NCBI RefSeq assembly: GCF_001420595.1
Contig: NZ_LJIX01000006.1
Location: 237,861-301,860, forward strand
DNA length: 64,000 nt
DNA from: Cytobacillus solani
Lineage (GTDB): Bacteria > Bacillota > Bacilli > Bacillales > Cytobacillaceae
Direction: 5' to 3'
Position 1 is the stretch's first letter; the number at the start of each line of letters is the position of its first letter. The position numbers were made by a program, and so were the translations under genes. The notes beneath the pieces were generated by a model, which saw only the letters and a program-made list of their open reading frames with translations, was not told where the DNA came from and did no database searches. This document shows, in pieces, positions 49,732 to 58,803 of this stretch.

Positions 49732-50100
49732 ATGAATAGAACAGCGGAATTTGTATTAGGATTAGTCGGGGGAATAATAGGCATACTTTTGTCTTTAGTC
49801 GGTTTCTTTTTTAGTATTGCTGGTTTTTTAGCTGATGACCCAGGTGCTGCTTGGGTGGTTGCTATCATTACATTTGTATTTTTTATTATCCAAATAGGCG
49901 CGTTAATCATGAGCTGTCTGGTGAATCGGATGGACAATAAACTTTATGGCGGATTAATGATTACATGTGGCGTCCTTTCCTTTCCGATATCGATTTTTCT
50001 TATGTTTGTCCCAAGCGTACTTTACATTATTGCAGGGGCGCTTGGGTTGAGAAGTAATATGGAAATGAATAATAAAGCATTTGAAGAGAAGATTATGTAA
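49732..50100 (+). CDS. DUF4064-type small membrane protein
   Basis: About 122 residues with four membrane helices: FVLGLVGGIIGILLSLVGFF, WVVAIITFVFFIIQIGALI, GGLMITCGVLSFPISIFL and VPSVLYIIAGALGL. The family (DUF4064) is frequent in Firmicutes and its role is unknown. ATG 49732 has AGGAGGAG upstream; an in-frame CTG/ATG at 49714 is before that site. It directly follows the broken VWA gene and is probably part of the same transcript. A terminator lies 45 bases downstream. Confidence 0.75.
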   Translation: MNRTAEFVLGLVGGIIGILLSLVGFFFSIAGFLADDPGAAWVVAIITFVFFIIQIGALIMSCLVNRMDNKLYGGLMITCGVLSFPISIFLMFVPSVLYIIAGALGLRSNMEMNNKAFEEKIM

Positions 50101-50145
50101 ACCATTTTGAAGAATTTGCGGCAAATCAGCAGAATACAAAAAATA

Positions 50146-50178
50146 TCCCTGAGAGGAATTCCTTTCAGGGAATTTTAA
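50146..50178 (+). terminator. Terminator after the DUF4064 gene
   Basis: TCCCTGA (50146-50152) and TCAGGGA (50165-50171) with an inner GGAATTCC palindrome, then ATTTTAATTT. Confidence 0.65.
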
Positions 50179-50261
50179 TTTCCGCAGGATTTTGACAAAA
50201 AATATCGAATTACATAAATGGATGAATTTAGAAAAATAGGGCTAATAACAGGAGGATCTTT

Positions 50262-51218
50262 ATGACTCATGAACATATTCACCCGATGATAGATAAGATA
50301 TTGAAAAATATAGAAAAAGTAATGATTGGGAAACGCAGCGTAGCGGAATTAAGTATCATTGCTTTGCTTGCAGAAGGACATGTATTGCTAGAGGATGTTC
50401 CGGGTGTCGGGAAAACAATGATGGTGCGTGCACTGGCGAAGTCTGTGGGTGCAAACTTTAGGCGAATTCAATTTACACCCGATTTGCTTCCGTCAGATGT
50501 TACAGGAGTGTCCATCTATAATCCAAAGGAAATGGAATTTCAATTTAGACCAGGGCCTATTATGGGGAATATTATTTTAGCTGATGAAATTAATCGTACG
50601 TCTCCAAAAACGCAGTCCGCTTTGCTGGAAGGAATGGAAGAAAGCAGCGTCACAATTGATGGAGTTACACATCAGCTTGAAAAGCCTTTCTTTGTAATGG
50701 CAACTCAGAATCCAATTGAGTATGAAGGCACATATCCACTTCCTGAGGCCCAGCTGGATCGATTTTTATTAAAAATGAAAATGGGCTATCCTGATATGGC
50801 GGATGAGATAGAAGTATTAAATCGGGCGCAGAAAGTAAAGCCCATTGATGAGCTGGAGCCAGTAATCGATTTGATAGAATTAAGAGGATTGCAGACACAG
50901 ATTAAAGAAGTGCATGTGGATGATACAATCAAGCGCTATATCGTAGAATTGGCTAGTCGGACGAGAACTCATGCAAGTGTTTATCTTGGGGTAAGCCCGA
51001 GAGGATCCATTGCTTTAATGAAAGCAGCACAATCCTATGCATTTATGTATGGCAGAGATTATGTACTTCCCGATGACATTCAATATTTGGCTCCAGCTGT
51101 TTTTGCCCACCGGATTATTCTAAAATCAGAGGCGAAATTTGAAGGGATTCGAGCGGAAGAAATAGTCGATCGTGTGGTATCGAGAGTACCTGTTCCAGTA
51201 CGAAGGCTAGTGAAATAA
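50262..51218 (+). CDS. MoxR-type AAA+ ATPase
   Basis: A 318-residue AAA_3 ATPase: Walker A VPGVGKTMM (about 48-56), Walker B NIILADEINRTSPKTQSALLEGMEE, sensor 1 ATQNPIEYEGTYPLPEAQLDRFL and sensor 2 in VSPRGSIALMKAAQSYA. MoxR ATPases act as chaperones that mature or assemble partner proteins, often VWA or DUF58 proteins. AGGAGGA precedes the ATG. One base separates it from the DUF58 gene, with a transglutaminase-like gene after that, a conserved trio. Confidence 0.93.
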   Translation: MTHEHIHPMIDKILKNIEKVMIGKRSVAELSIIALLAEGHVLLEDVPGVGKTMMVRALAKSVGANFRRIQFTPDLLPSDVTGVSIYNPKEMEFQFRPGPIMGNIILADEINRTSPKTQSALLEGMEESSVTIDGVTHQLEKPFFVMATQNPIEYEGTYPLPEAQLDRFLLKMKMGYPDMADEIEVLNRAQKVKPIDELEPVIDLIELRGLQTQIKEVHVDDTIKRYIVELASRTRTHASVYLGVSPRGSIALMKAAQSYAFMYGRDYVLPDDIQYLAPAVFAHRIILKSEAKFEGIRAEEIVDRVVSRVPVPVRRLVK

Positions 51219-51219
51219 T

Positions 51220-52434
51220 ATGAATCGGTTCTTTTCGGTCATTAAAAAAGTATGGAAATTAATCGTTTTATTTTTGCTTATAGCGATTACTTTTTCTTAT
51301 GCTATGTTCCAGGGCGGGTTTGTCAGCTGGTTTTTATTTTATAGCTTCCTTCCATTTGCCCTCTATGCACTTACCCTTGCCTTTTATCCGATGAGGAATT
51401 TTGAGGCAAAGAGATCCTTCCTTAAGAGTGAATATAATGCAGGAGAAACATTAAAGGTTACGATTACAATGACAAGAAAATCTGCGTTTCCGTTGTTCTT
51501 TCTAGTATTAGAAGATTGTATTGGCGACCCTCTTTTCTTTTCGCAGCAGGGCAATCAATCAAAGGTATTTCTAATCCCGGGCATCCGTAAAGAAATCACT
51601 TGGGAGTATCAAGTGGATAAGTTACCAAGAGGCGAACATTTTTTTCGGAATATTCGTATGAAGACAGGGGACCTCCTTGGACTGATTGAAAAAGAAAGGC
51701 AGCTCCAAGCAGAAGATAAAATACTTGTTTACCCTTCATATGAGGAGATTATCTACAAGACAATGGAAAATCAATATGATCAGGGGATGACTGCTTCAAA
51801 AGAACGTGTCCAACGGGATACAACGATGGCGATTGGAATTAGAGAATATCAGCCTGGAGACCGTTTTTCATGGATTAACTGGAAAGCGACTGCAAAGCGG
51901 AATGATATTATGACAAAGGAATTTGAGCAAAGACAGTCGCATGATGTGTACATGCTAATGGATTGTATGCCGGACAATCATTTTGAAGTGATTGTTTCCT
52001 TTTCGGCATCCATCATAAAGGCAATTCTCTTAAAAGGGGCACATATCGGCTTTCTTTCTTCTGCATCTGAGCGTGTTGCTTTCCCGGTTAGAGGCGGAGA
52101 AAGTCAGCAGCAACAGCTATTTTACCATTTAGCTAAGGTAAGAGATAACAGTCCTGTTCCGTTCGATCGTGTGCTTGAAATGGAACATACCTTTCTGCTT
52201 CAAAGCAACAATATGATGCTTATTACGGCACAATTGACTAGAAGCTTAATAGAAAAGGCAGGAAGGTTTACTTCGAAAAATGGAACAGTCACGATCTTCC
52301 TCTTGAAAAATGAAAAGGAGTTCCTTTCTCAGAATGAGCTTTCTTTAAAAGCTGCTGCAAATGCAAGGGGCTTACGTATAGTTATGGTGCATGATGGACA
52401 ATTTTCATCTGTATTTTCGGAGGTGGTACGATAA
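51220..52434 (+). CDS. DUF58 domain membrane protein
   Basis: A 404-residue protein with two N-terminal membrane helices (about 12-30 and 33-55), a beta-rich central part, and the DUF58 signature RDTTMAIGIREYQPGDRFSWINWKATAKRNDIMTKEFEQ (partial segments seen around residue 200-235). A VWA-like C-terminal part follows (YMLMDCMPDN). DUF58 proteins are co-encoded with MoxR ATPases and are thought to be their substrates or partners at the membrane. Its stop shares a base with the next start. Confidence 0.92.
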   Translation: MNRFFSVIKKVWKLIVLFLLIAITFSYAMFQGGFVSWFLFYSFLPFALYALTLAFYPMRNFEAKRSFLKSEYNAGETLKVTITMTRKSAFPLFFLVLEDCIGDPLFFSQQGNQSKVFLIPGIRKEITWEYQVDKLPRGEHFFRNIRMKTGDLLGLIEKERQLQAEDKILVYPSYEEIIYKTMENQYDQGMTASKERVQRDTTMAIGIREYQPGDRFSWINWKATAKRNDIMTKEFEQRQSHDVYMLMDCMPDNHFEVIVSFSASIIKAILLKGAHIGFLSSASERVAFPVRGGESQQQQLFYHLAKVRDNSPVPFDRVLEMEHTFLLQSNNMMLITAQLTRSLIEKAGRFTSKNGTVTIFLLKNEKEFLSQNELSLKAAANARGLRIVMVHDGQFSSVFSEVVR

Positions 52435-54641
52435 TGACATCACGGAAGGTACAGAAGGATTTAATGACTTTTATTATGTATATATTTGGCTTTTTGCTGC
52501 TTTGGGAATGGCTAAGACCGCTGGAACAACTAACAGATACTTCGAATATTTGGGTCTTCCTCTCTTTTATTTTCATTTCACTCTTGCTTTCGTTCATCGG
52601 GACTCCTGTTATAATTGGCGGATGTATAAAATGGGTATTTATCATCGCTGCTTTAGACTTTTTATATATCGATGAAGCATTTTTTCAATTTAAGTGGGTT
52701 TCTGTATTTATTACTGATTTTATCGAAAGCTTTCAGTTTGTAATGGCAAGAGATTGGGCAAATTTAAGCAATCTTTTCAGAAGCTTTTTGTTTTTTGTTC
52801 TGCTTTGGCTGATGACTTATTTAATCCAATATTGGTTAATAAATCGTAAGCAAATATTTATATTTTTTTTCATGACATTGGTCTATATTACGGTGTTAGA
52901 TACTTTTACTCCATATAATGCTGGATGGGCAATTGTACGAACGGTTATTTCAGGATTTGCCGTCTTAGGGATGCTAACCTTCTTCAGGCTTCTTGATAAA
53001 GAAGGAATCAAAAAAGAGACAAATCTTTCACGAAAATGGATGATCCCTTTAGTTGCTATGATTGTTGTAAGTATAGGCTTTGGCCTGGCTGCTCCGAAAG
53101 CAGAACCAATCTGGCCTGATCCGGTTCCATATTTAACGTCATATGGGAAAGAAAGCGGCGATGGTACAGGGGTTCAGAAAATCGGGTATGGACTGGATGA
53201 TTCTAGTCTTGGCGGACCTTTCATTGGTGACAATCAAGTCGTTTTCACTGTAGAGGCGGAGTCGCGTCATTACTGGAAAGTAGAGACAAAGGATGTGTAC
53301 ACTGGGAAGGGGTGGATTACCTCAGGCTCAAGGGAAGTAAGAAGTCCTTTTGGTTCTGCAGATCAAGTTCCCATTACTTCTTTTTTCAATAGACCAGGTG
53401 TGGAAACAGTCAAGGAATCAAGTACAGTTTATTCACTGAACAACAATTCTCATATTGTTTACCCATTAGGTATTAAGAAAATAGATGCAGCCTCCTTCTT
53501 TTCCTTTGAATTGGAAGTGGCCACAGAGAAAATTCATTCTTTAGAAGGGGATAGTCCTTCTCCTATTAAACAATATACACTTGATTATGTTGTTCCTCGA
53601 TACAGTGTAACGGCTCTAAATGAAGCTAGTTCAGAGAAAAATATAGTTGAAAATAATGAATTGATCAACAGGTATACACAGCTTCCCAAGGATTTGCCTC
53701 AGCGTATTCAGGAATTAGCTAAAGAGATTACGGATGGGAAAGATTCCTGGTTTGAGAAGGCAAGGGAGTTAGAGAGTTATTTTAGTAGATCGGGGTACTC
53801 TTATGATCAGAAAGATGTGGCTGTACCTGGAGATGATGAAGATTATGTGGATCAGTTTTTATTTGACACAAAACAAGGATATTGTGATAACTTCTCGACT
53901 TCGATGGTTGTAATGGCAAGGTCTATCGGTATACCGGCAAGGTGGGTGAAAGGGTATACAGAAGGGGAGTACAAAGGAATAAGTGAGTCGGGAAGCCGTA
54001 TGTTTGAAATTACGAATAACAATGCACACTCATGGGTTGAGGTCTATTTTCCTGGAATCGGATGGGTTCCGTTTGAACCTACTCAAGGCTTTTCAAATAG
54101 TGTTCAATTTAACTTTGACACAGCTTCGCAAAGTCATGATCAGCCTTCAGTGATGAATCCTGAAGAATTGGAAAAGGATAAGCCGGAATTAAAAGAGAAT
54201 AATGAGAGACAAGCTGCTTCTTCTGAAGGTTCATTTAAAAAGTTATTCGTTCCAATAAAAAACTTCTTTGAGGTTTATTGGAAATGGATCGCTTTGGTTA
54301 TTATTGTATTAGCTGTCCTTGCCCTCATTATCTATAAAATCCGTGGCCGATGGCTTCCGTATTATTTAACTTTGAGATTCAAATGGACGAAAAAAGATGA
54401 AAACTTCCAAAAGGCTTACATGCTATTACTTAGAGAATTAGAACGCTATGGATTGCATCGAAAGGATGGGCAAACACTTAGAGATTATGCAGACTATGTC
54501 GATCGGTTCTTCTCGTCTAGAGAGATGGGCAGGTTAACGGCTCGATATGAACAGCTTATCTACCGGGGAAATCTCCAAAAGGGAAGCTGGAAGGAAACGA
54601 AGGAATTATGGGAAAATTTAATTAAAAAGACAATAGCTTGA
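52434..54641 (+). CDS. TgpA-like membrane transglutaminase
   Basis: A 735-residue protein with five or six N-terminal membrane helices to about residue 225, an outer domain with the transglutaminase-like catalytic triad, and a helix near 625-645 followed by a cytosolic DUF4129-type tail. Visible catalytic residues are Cys in KQGYCDNFSTSMVVMARS (about 484), His in NNAHSWVEVYFPGIGW (about 527) and the later Asp/Glu region. TgpA-type proteins close MoxR-DUF58 operons; their substrate is unknown, perhaps cell-wall or surface proteins. One-base overlap with the DUF58 gene. Confidence 0.9.
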   Translation: MTSRKVQKDLMTFIMYIFGFLLLWEWLRPLEQLTDTSNIWVFLSFIFISLLLSFIGTPVIIGGCIKWVFIIAALDFLYIDEAFFQFKWVSVFITDFIESFQFVMARDWANLSNLFRSFLFFVLLWLMTYLIQYWLINRKQIFIFFFMTLVYITVLDTFTPYNAGWAIVRTVISGFAVLGMLTFFRLLDKEGIKKETNLSRKWMIPLVAMIVVSIGFGLAAPKAEPIWPDPVPYLTSYGKESGDGTGVQKIGYGLDDSSLGGPFIGDNQVVFTVEAESRHYWKVETKDVYTGKGWITSGSREVRSPFGSADQVPITSFFNRPGVETVKESSTVYSLNNNSHIVYPLGIKKIDAASFFSFELEVATEKIHSLEGDSPSPIKQYTLDYVVPRYSVTALNEASSEKNIVENNELINRYTQLPKDLPQRIQELAKEITDGKDSWFEKARELESYFSRSGYSYDQKDVAVPGDDEDYVDQFLFDTKQGYCDNFSTSMVVMARSIGIPARWVKGYTEGEYKGISESGSRMFEITNNNAHSWVEVYFPGIGWVPFEPTQGFSNSVQFNFDTASQSHDQPSVMNPEELEKDKPELKENNERQAASSEGSFKKLFVPIKNFFEVYWKWIALVIIVLAVLALIIYKIRGRWLPYYLTLRFKWTKKDENFQKAYMLLLRELERYGLHRKDGQTLRDYADYVDRFFSSREMGRLTARYEQLIYRGNLQKGSWKETKELWENLIKKTIA

Positions 54642-54692
54642 CCAAAAAAATGACCTGTTGATACAATAGGTATAATTAAAAACTAAATGTAT

Positions 54693-54763
54693 CCTTCATA
54701 TATCCTCGATAATATGGTTCGAAAGTTTCTACCAGATCACCGTAAATGATTTGACTATGAAGG
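54693..54763 (+). ncRNA. Guanine riboswitch upstream of guaA
   Basis: Purine aptamer: P1 CCTTCATA (54693-54700) pairs with TATGAAGG (54756-54763). Core blocks ATATGGTTCGAAAGTTTCTACC, seen in overlapping parts (ATATGG and AAGTTTCTACC), ACCGTAAA and TTGACTATG are all present. The base that reads the purine is C (54755, in GACTATG), which marks guanine/hypoxanthine specificity rather than adenine. Confidence 0.93.
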
Positions 54764-54794
54764 CAGATGATTCTATTTGCTATTTCTTTTTAGG

Positions 54795-54844
54795 AACCAG
54801 AATTCTGCCTTCGCCATAATGTGAGGGAGAATTCTGGTTTTTTT
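54795..54844 (+). terminator. Expression-platform terminator of the guaA riboswitch
   Basis: AACCAGAATTCT (54795-54806) pairs with AGAATTCTGGTT (54828-54839), then TTTTT. TATGAAGGCAGA of the aptamer end can instead pair with TCTGCCTTC (54804-54812), forming the antiterminator when guanine is low. Confidence 0.88.
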
Positions 54845-54939
54845 GTTTGGTTAGCTAGTTTTTAAGATTTTTTTATGCAAAAAAGAGAACAATAAAAATA
54901 TGTTTAAAAGAATTTAATTAACATAATGAGGTGAACCGT

Positions 54940-56493
54940 GTGACGGGGAAAACAGAATGGAACAATCAAGAAATGATTATTGTATTGGATTTTGGCAGCC
55001 AGTATAATCAACTAATTACACGCAGAATTAGAGAATTTGGTGTATATAGTGAATTGCATCCACATACGATTACAGCTGAAGAAATTAAACAGTTAAATCC
55101 AAAAGGAATCATCTTTTCCGGCGGTCCGAACAGTGTATATGAAGAGGGAGCGTTCCATTGTGATGAAAAAATATTTGATCTTGGTCTGCCGATCTTTGGT
55201 ATTTGCTACGGGATGCAGCTAATGACGATGCATTTTGGCGGCAAGGTGGAAAAGGCAAAACAACGTGAATACGGAAAGGCGTTACTAAAGCTTGAAAATC
55301 AATCAAAGCTATTTGCTGAGCTTCCTGATGAACACACGGTTTGGATGAGCCATGGTGATTTAGTAGTAGAAGCGCCTCAAGGCTTTACGGTTGATGGGAC
55401 AAATCCATCTTGCCCAATTGCAGCGATGAGTAATGAAGAAAAGGGCTTATATGCCGTGCAATTCCATCCAGAGGTACTTCATTCTGTTTATGGAAATGAT
55501 ATCTTAAAGAATTTTGTTTTTGGTATTTGCTCATGCAAAGGCGACTGGTCAATGGAAAACTTTATTGAAGTAGAAATGGAAAAAATCCGTCAGACGGTTG
55601 GAAATAAGAAGGTTCTTTGTGCATTAAGCGGCGGTGTGGATTCTTCCGTTGTTGCTGTACTTATTCACAAGGCAATCGGCGATCAGCTGACTTGTATTTT
55701 CGTTGATCATGGTCTGCTTCGTAAAGGGGAAGCTGACAGTGTTATGAAGACATTCGCAGAAGGGTTCCATATGAATGTAATCAAAGTGGATGCCCAAGAC
55801 CGTTTCCTGGACAAGCTTAAAGGTGTATCTGATCCGGAACAAAAACGTAAAATTATCGGCAATGAATTTATTTATGTGTTTGACGATGAAGCGACAAAGC
55901 TTGAAGGAATCGAATTTTTAGCTCAAGGAACGCTTTATACAGACATTATTGAAAGTGGTACGGCTACTGCACAGACAATTAAGTCTCATCATAATGTCGG
56001 CGGGCTACCTGAAGATATGCAATTTAAGCTAATTGAGCCGCTAAACACTTTATTTAAAGATGAAGTTCGTGCCTTAGGAACAGAATTAGGCATTCCGGAC
56101 GAAATTGTTTGGAGACAGCCATTCCCAGGTCCTGGTCTTGGTATTCGCGTATTAGGTGAAATTTCTGAGGAAAAGCTTGAAATCGTTCGTGAATCAGATT
56201 ATATTTTACGCGAGGAAATCAAGAAAGCAGGCCTAGACCGCGATATCTGGCAGTACTTTACCGTGCTTCCTGACATCCGAAGTGTAGGTGTAATGGGGGA
56301 TGCCCGAACGTATGATTACACAATCGGCATTCGTGCAGTGACTTCCATAGATGGGATGACATCTGACTGGGCAAGAATCCCTTGGGATGTGCTTGAGATT
56401 ATTTCAACCCGGATTGTGAATGAAGTAAATCACATTAACCGTGTAGTCTATGACATTACGAGCAAGCCACCAGCAACAATTGAGTGGGAATAA
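54940..56493 (+). CDS. guaA: GMP synthase (glutamine-hydrolysing)
   Basis: A 517-residue GMP synthase converting XMP to GMP with glutamine and ATP. The class I amidotransferase has Cys in [10 protein letters not shown] and His/Glu in QFHPEV; the ATP pyrophosphatase domain has the P-loop LSGGVDSS (about 222-229); the C-terminal dimerisation domain ends [18 protein letters not shown]. The GTG at 54940 is preferred to the in-frame GTG at 54931, because GAGG ends at 54931 and gives eight-base spacing. It is controlled by the guanine riboswitch. Normally near groEL and pbuG in Bacillus relatives; pbuG follows here, groEL is not in the window. Confidence 0.96.
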   Translation: MTGKTEWNNQEMIIVLDFGSQYNQLITRRIREFGVYSELHPHTITAEEIKQLNPKGIIFSGGPNSVYEEGAFHCDEKIFDLGLPIFGICYGMQLMTMHFGGKVEKAKQREYGKALLKLENQSKLFAELPDEHTVWMSHGDLVVEAPQGFTVDGTNPSCPIAAMSNEEKGLYAVQFHPEVLHSVYGNDILKNFVFGICSCKGDWSMENFIEVEMEKIRQTVGNKKVLCALSGGVDSSVVAVLIHKAIGDQLTCIFVDHGLLRKGEADSVMKTFAEGFHMNVIKVDAQDRFLDKLKGVSDPEQKRKIIGNEFIYVFDDEATKLEGIEFLAQGTLYTDIIESGTATAQTIKSHHNVGGLPEDMQFKLIEPLNTLFKDEVRALGTELGIPDEIVWRQPFPGPGLGIRVLGEISEEKLEIVRESDYILREEIKKAGLDRDIWQYFTVLPDIRSVGVMGDARTYDYTIGIRAVTSIDGMTSDWARIPWDVLEIISTRIVNEVNHINRVVYDITSKPPATIEWE

Positions 56494-56803
56494 AGAAAAG
56501 CGGAAGCGCCCCGCTTAGCGACGTATGGACTGGACGGCTCCCGACTGAGATAAAGGAAACACGAAGAGCGATAGCGATTCGATGTTGACTTATCGTAGGG
56601 AGGGAACGGAAGTCCAATAGTCGCTGGGCGCTGCAGCTAGACAAAAAGAAAAGCGGAAGCGCCTTGATTAGCCCCGACAAGCATAAGATAAGCCAGCGAG
56701 AAGGTTGCTCTTTAACCTACTTGATGGATTGGCTTATGACCTCGAGGGGCTAGGCGCTGCAGCTAGACAATAAAGAAAATTCGGAAGCGCCCTGCTTAGT
56801 AAT
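56494..56803 (+). repeat. Tandem REP-like palindromic repeats
   Basis: Two full units and one partial, each beginning AAAGAAAAGCGGAAGCGCC and ending GGCGCTGCAGCTAGACAA: 56494-56644, 56645-56770, and a broken start at 56771-56803 (with TTCGG in place of GCGG). The ends GGAAGCGCC/GGCGCT pair to fold each unit; interiors differ. This AAGCGGAAGCGCC...GCTAGACA family is a known intergenic repeat of Bacillus and Geobacillus genomes. The units start right at the guaA stop. Confidence 0.85.
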
Positions 56804-56841
56804 TTTTATCATATGAAAAATATAAATACGAACAATAACTG

Positions 56842-56869
56842 AAGCGAACATGAAAATGTTCGCTTTTTA
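56842..56869 (+). terminator. Terminator before the pbuG leader
   Basis: AAGCGAACAT (56842-56851) and ATGTTCGCTT (56856-56865) are exact complements with a four-base loop, then TTTAT. It ends transcription from guaA. Confidence 0.85.
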
Positions 56870-56924
56870 TATTGACGAACTTACTTTTTGCTGATAGAAT
56901 AAAGAGGAATTAAATATTGTCGTT

Positions 56925-56999
56925 TTACGTCGTATAATCTGGGGAATATGGCCCAAAAGTATCTACCAAGCTACCGTAAATGGCTTGACTACGAGGTAA
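56925..56999 (+). ncRNA. Guanine riboswitch upstream of pbuG
   Basis: Purine aptamer: P1 TTACGTCGTA (56925-56934) pairs with TACGAGGTAA (56990-56999) with one mismatch. Core segments AATATGGCCCAAAAGTATCTACC (seen as AATATGG and TATCTACC), ACCGTAAA and CTTGACTACG are present; the specificity base is C (56989), so guanine or hypoxanthine. A terminator follows at 57066. Confidence 0.92.
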
Positions 57000-57065
57000 G
57001 TGTAAGTTTTGTAGATCTCCTTACATTAGGCAGGTGCTACATATTTTACATAAACCCTGTTTGTC

Positions 57066-57100
57066 AACGCTTCGGTACATTTACTCCGTAGCGTTTTTTT
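57066..57100 (+). terminator. Expression-platform terminator of the pbuG riboswitch
   Basis: AACGCTTCGG (57066-57075) pairs with CCGTAGCGTT (57086-57095), one mismatch, and is followed by a long T-run. Confidence 0.8.
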
Positions 57101-57275
57101 TATTGTTTCCATTGGATGTTGCTGAAGTATAAGGGAAGTAAGTATTCTTTTGATTATTTTTGGAAAATTCCTTATATTTAGTGAATTCAAATGCTATTAA
57201 TTCAATGTCGGCAATATACATTAATGAAAGAAATTTTTAAAAGAAAATAAATAGACTTATTAGGGGGAGTAATGT

Positions 57276-58604
57276 GTGAGAAAGTATTTCCAGTTTGAAG
57301 AACTTGGAACAAATTATCGTAGGGAGATAATGGGCGGGCTGACAACATTTCTCGCAATGGCTTATATTTTAGTTGTAAACCCGGTCACATTAACATTGCA
57401 AGATGTACCAGACCTGCCTGCAGCCCTTAGAATGGATTATGGTGCAGTATTTGTTGCGACTGCCCTGTCAGCAGCGATTGGTTCCGTAATAATGGGTCTA
57501 GTTGCCAGGTATCCGCTCAGTCTCGCTCCAGGCTTAGGTTTGAATGCCTTTTTCGCCTACTCGGTGATATTAGGAAGTGGGATTCCGTGGCAGCATGCGC
57601 TTGGTGCCGTATTTATTTCGAGTATCTTCTTTTTAATTTTAACGTTAACAGGTCTTCGTGAAAAACTAATTAATGCCATTCCGATTGAGCTTAAATATGC
57701 AGTTGGGGCGGGCATTGGTTTGTTTATTACCTTTATCGGCTTGCAAAGTGCTGGAATTATCGTAAATAATGATGCAACTCTAGTTGGAATTGGGGATTTA
57801 TCAAACCCTAATACATTGCTTGCGATTTTTGGAATTATAGTGACTGTCATATTGATGACTAGAGGGGTAAAGGGCGGCGTTTTTTATGGAATGGTCATTA
57901 CGATTATCGTCGGTATGATTTTCAATCTAATTGACGTACCTACTAAAGTAGTAGATGGTGTGCCTAGTATTGCTCCTACCTTTGGTGCTTTATTCTCTTC
58001 TTTTGGAGATAGTTCATTTTACACAGCAACGATGCTTGGAATTATTTTAACATTCTTATTCGTAGATTTCTTTGACAATGCAGGGACGTTAGTGGCAGTT
58101 GCGAACCAAGCTGGATTTGTAAAGGATAATAAGCTACCTCGTGCAGGTAAAGCGTTATTATCTGATTCTGTTGCTTCAGTTTCTGGATCGATTCTTGGTA
58201 CATCAACCGTTACATCTTTTGTTGAATCATCTGCTGGAGTTGCTGCTGGTGCGAGAACTGGATTTGCTTCCTTAGTAACTGCAGGCTGTTTCCTTTTATC
58301 ATTATTCTTTTTTCCGGTATTAAAGGTTGTAACACCAGAGGTAACTGCACCAGCGTTGATCATTGTCGGTGTGTTGATGGTATCTTCTCTTGGGAAAATT
58401 GATTGGACGAAGTTTGAAATTGCGGTCCCTTCCTTTTTAACGATGATTACAATGCCTCTCTCATACAGCATTGCAACGGGTATAGCAGTTGGATTTATTT
58501 TCTATCCGATTACAATGATTGTAAAAGGAAAAGCAAAAGAGATTCATCCAATCATGTATTTCTTCTTTGTCATCTTTCTTCTATACTTTATCTTCTTGCA
58601 ATAA
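57276..58604 (+). CDS. pbuG: Hypoxanthine/guanine permease
   Basis: A 442-residue purine permease of the AzgA-like NCS2 family with about twelve to fourteen helices. REIMGGLTTFLAMAYILVVNP at the start, LAPGLGLNAFFAYSV, and the FFDNAGTLVAVANQAG substrate motif are family features. GTG start with GGGGGAG seven bases upstream. Guanine riboswitch control, together with the riboswitch-controlled guaA just upstream, defines it as the guanine/hypoxanthine importer. Length fits B. subtilis PbuG (440). Confidence 0.94.
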   Translation: MRKYFQFEELGTNYRREIMGGLTTFLAMAYILVVNPVTLTLQDVPDLPAALRMDYGAVFVATALSAAIGSVIMGLVARYPLSLAPGLGLNAFFAYSVILGSGIPWQHALGAVFISSIFFLILTLTGLREKLINAIPIELKYAVGAGIGLFITFIGLQSAGIIVNNDATLVGIGDLSNPNTLLAIFGIIVTVILMTRGVKGGVFYGMVITIIVGMIFNLIDVPTKVVDGVPSIAPTFGALFSSFGDSSFYTATMLGIILTFLFVDFFDNAGTLVAVANQAGFVKDNKLPRAGKALLSDSVASVSGSILGTSTVTSFVESSAGVAAGARTGFASLVTAGCFLLSLFFFPVLKVVTPEVTAPALIIVGVLMVSSLGKIDWTKFEIAVPSFLTMITMPLSYSIATGIAVGFIFYPITMIVKGKAKEIHPIMYFFFVIFLLYFIFLQ

Positions 58605-58610
58605 TTTCGA

Positions 58611-58646
58611 AACGGAGATCCCTGTCAAAAGGATCTCCGTTTTTTT
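58611..58646 (+). terminator. Terminator after pbuG
   Basis: AACGGAGATCC (58611-58621) pairs exactly with GGATCTCCGTT (58631-58641), then TTTTT. Confidence 0.88.
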
Positions 58647-58680
58647 GTCTATAAAGCATAAGTAATGAAAGTAAATGATT

Positions 58681-58720
58681 AGGAGACTTTTGGGTAAGAT
58701 ACCCATAAAGTCTTCTTTTT
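58681..58720 (+). terminator. ptsG leader terminator, probable antitermination site
   Basis: AGGAGACTTTTGGGTA (58681-58696) pairs with TACCCATAAAGTCTTCT (58699-58715), with one bulge, followed by TTTTTC. It stands 84 bases upstream of ptsG. In Bacillus the ptsG leader is a terminator opened by GlcT during glucose use; the same control is likely here. No glcT gene is in the window. Confidence 0.7.
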
Positions 58721-58803
58721 CTTTCTTTTGGCTTATGCTTTTTTATTTATGCAAATGATAGGTCAAATGGTTGTTTTTTTGCTTATTTTAGGGAGGTTTA
58801 AGT

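Noticed and set aside
54693-54763. Adenine riboswitch
   Set aside because: The specificity base is C (GACTATG), not the T of adenine aptamers, and the gene is guaA.
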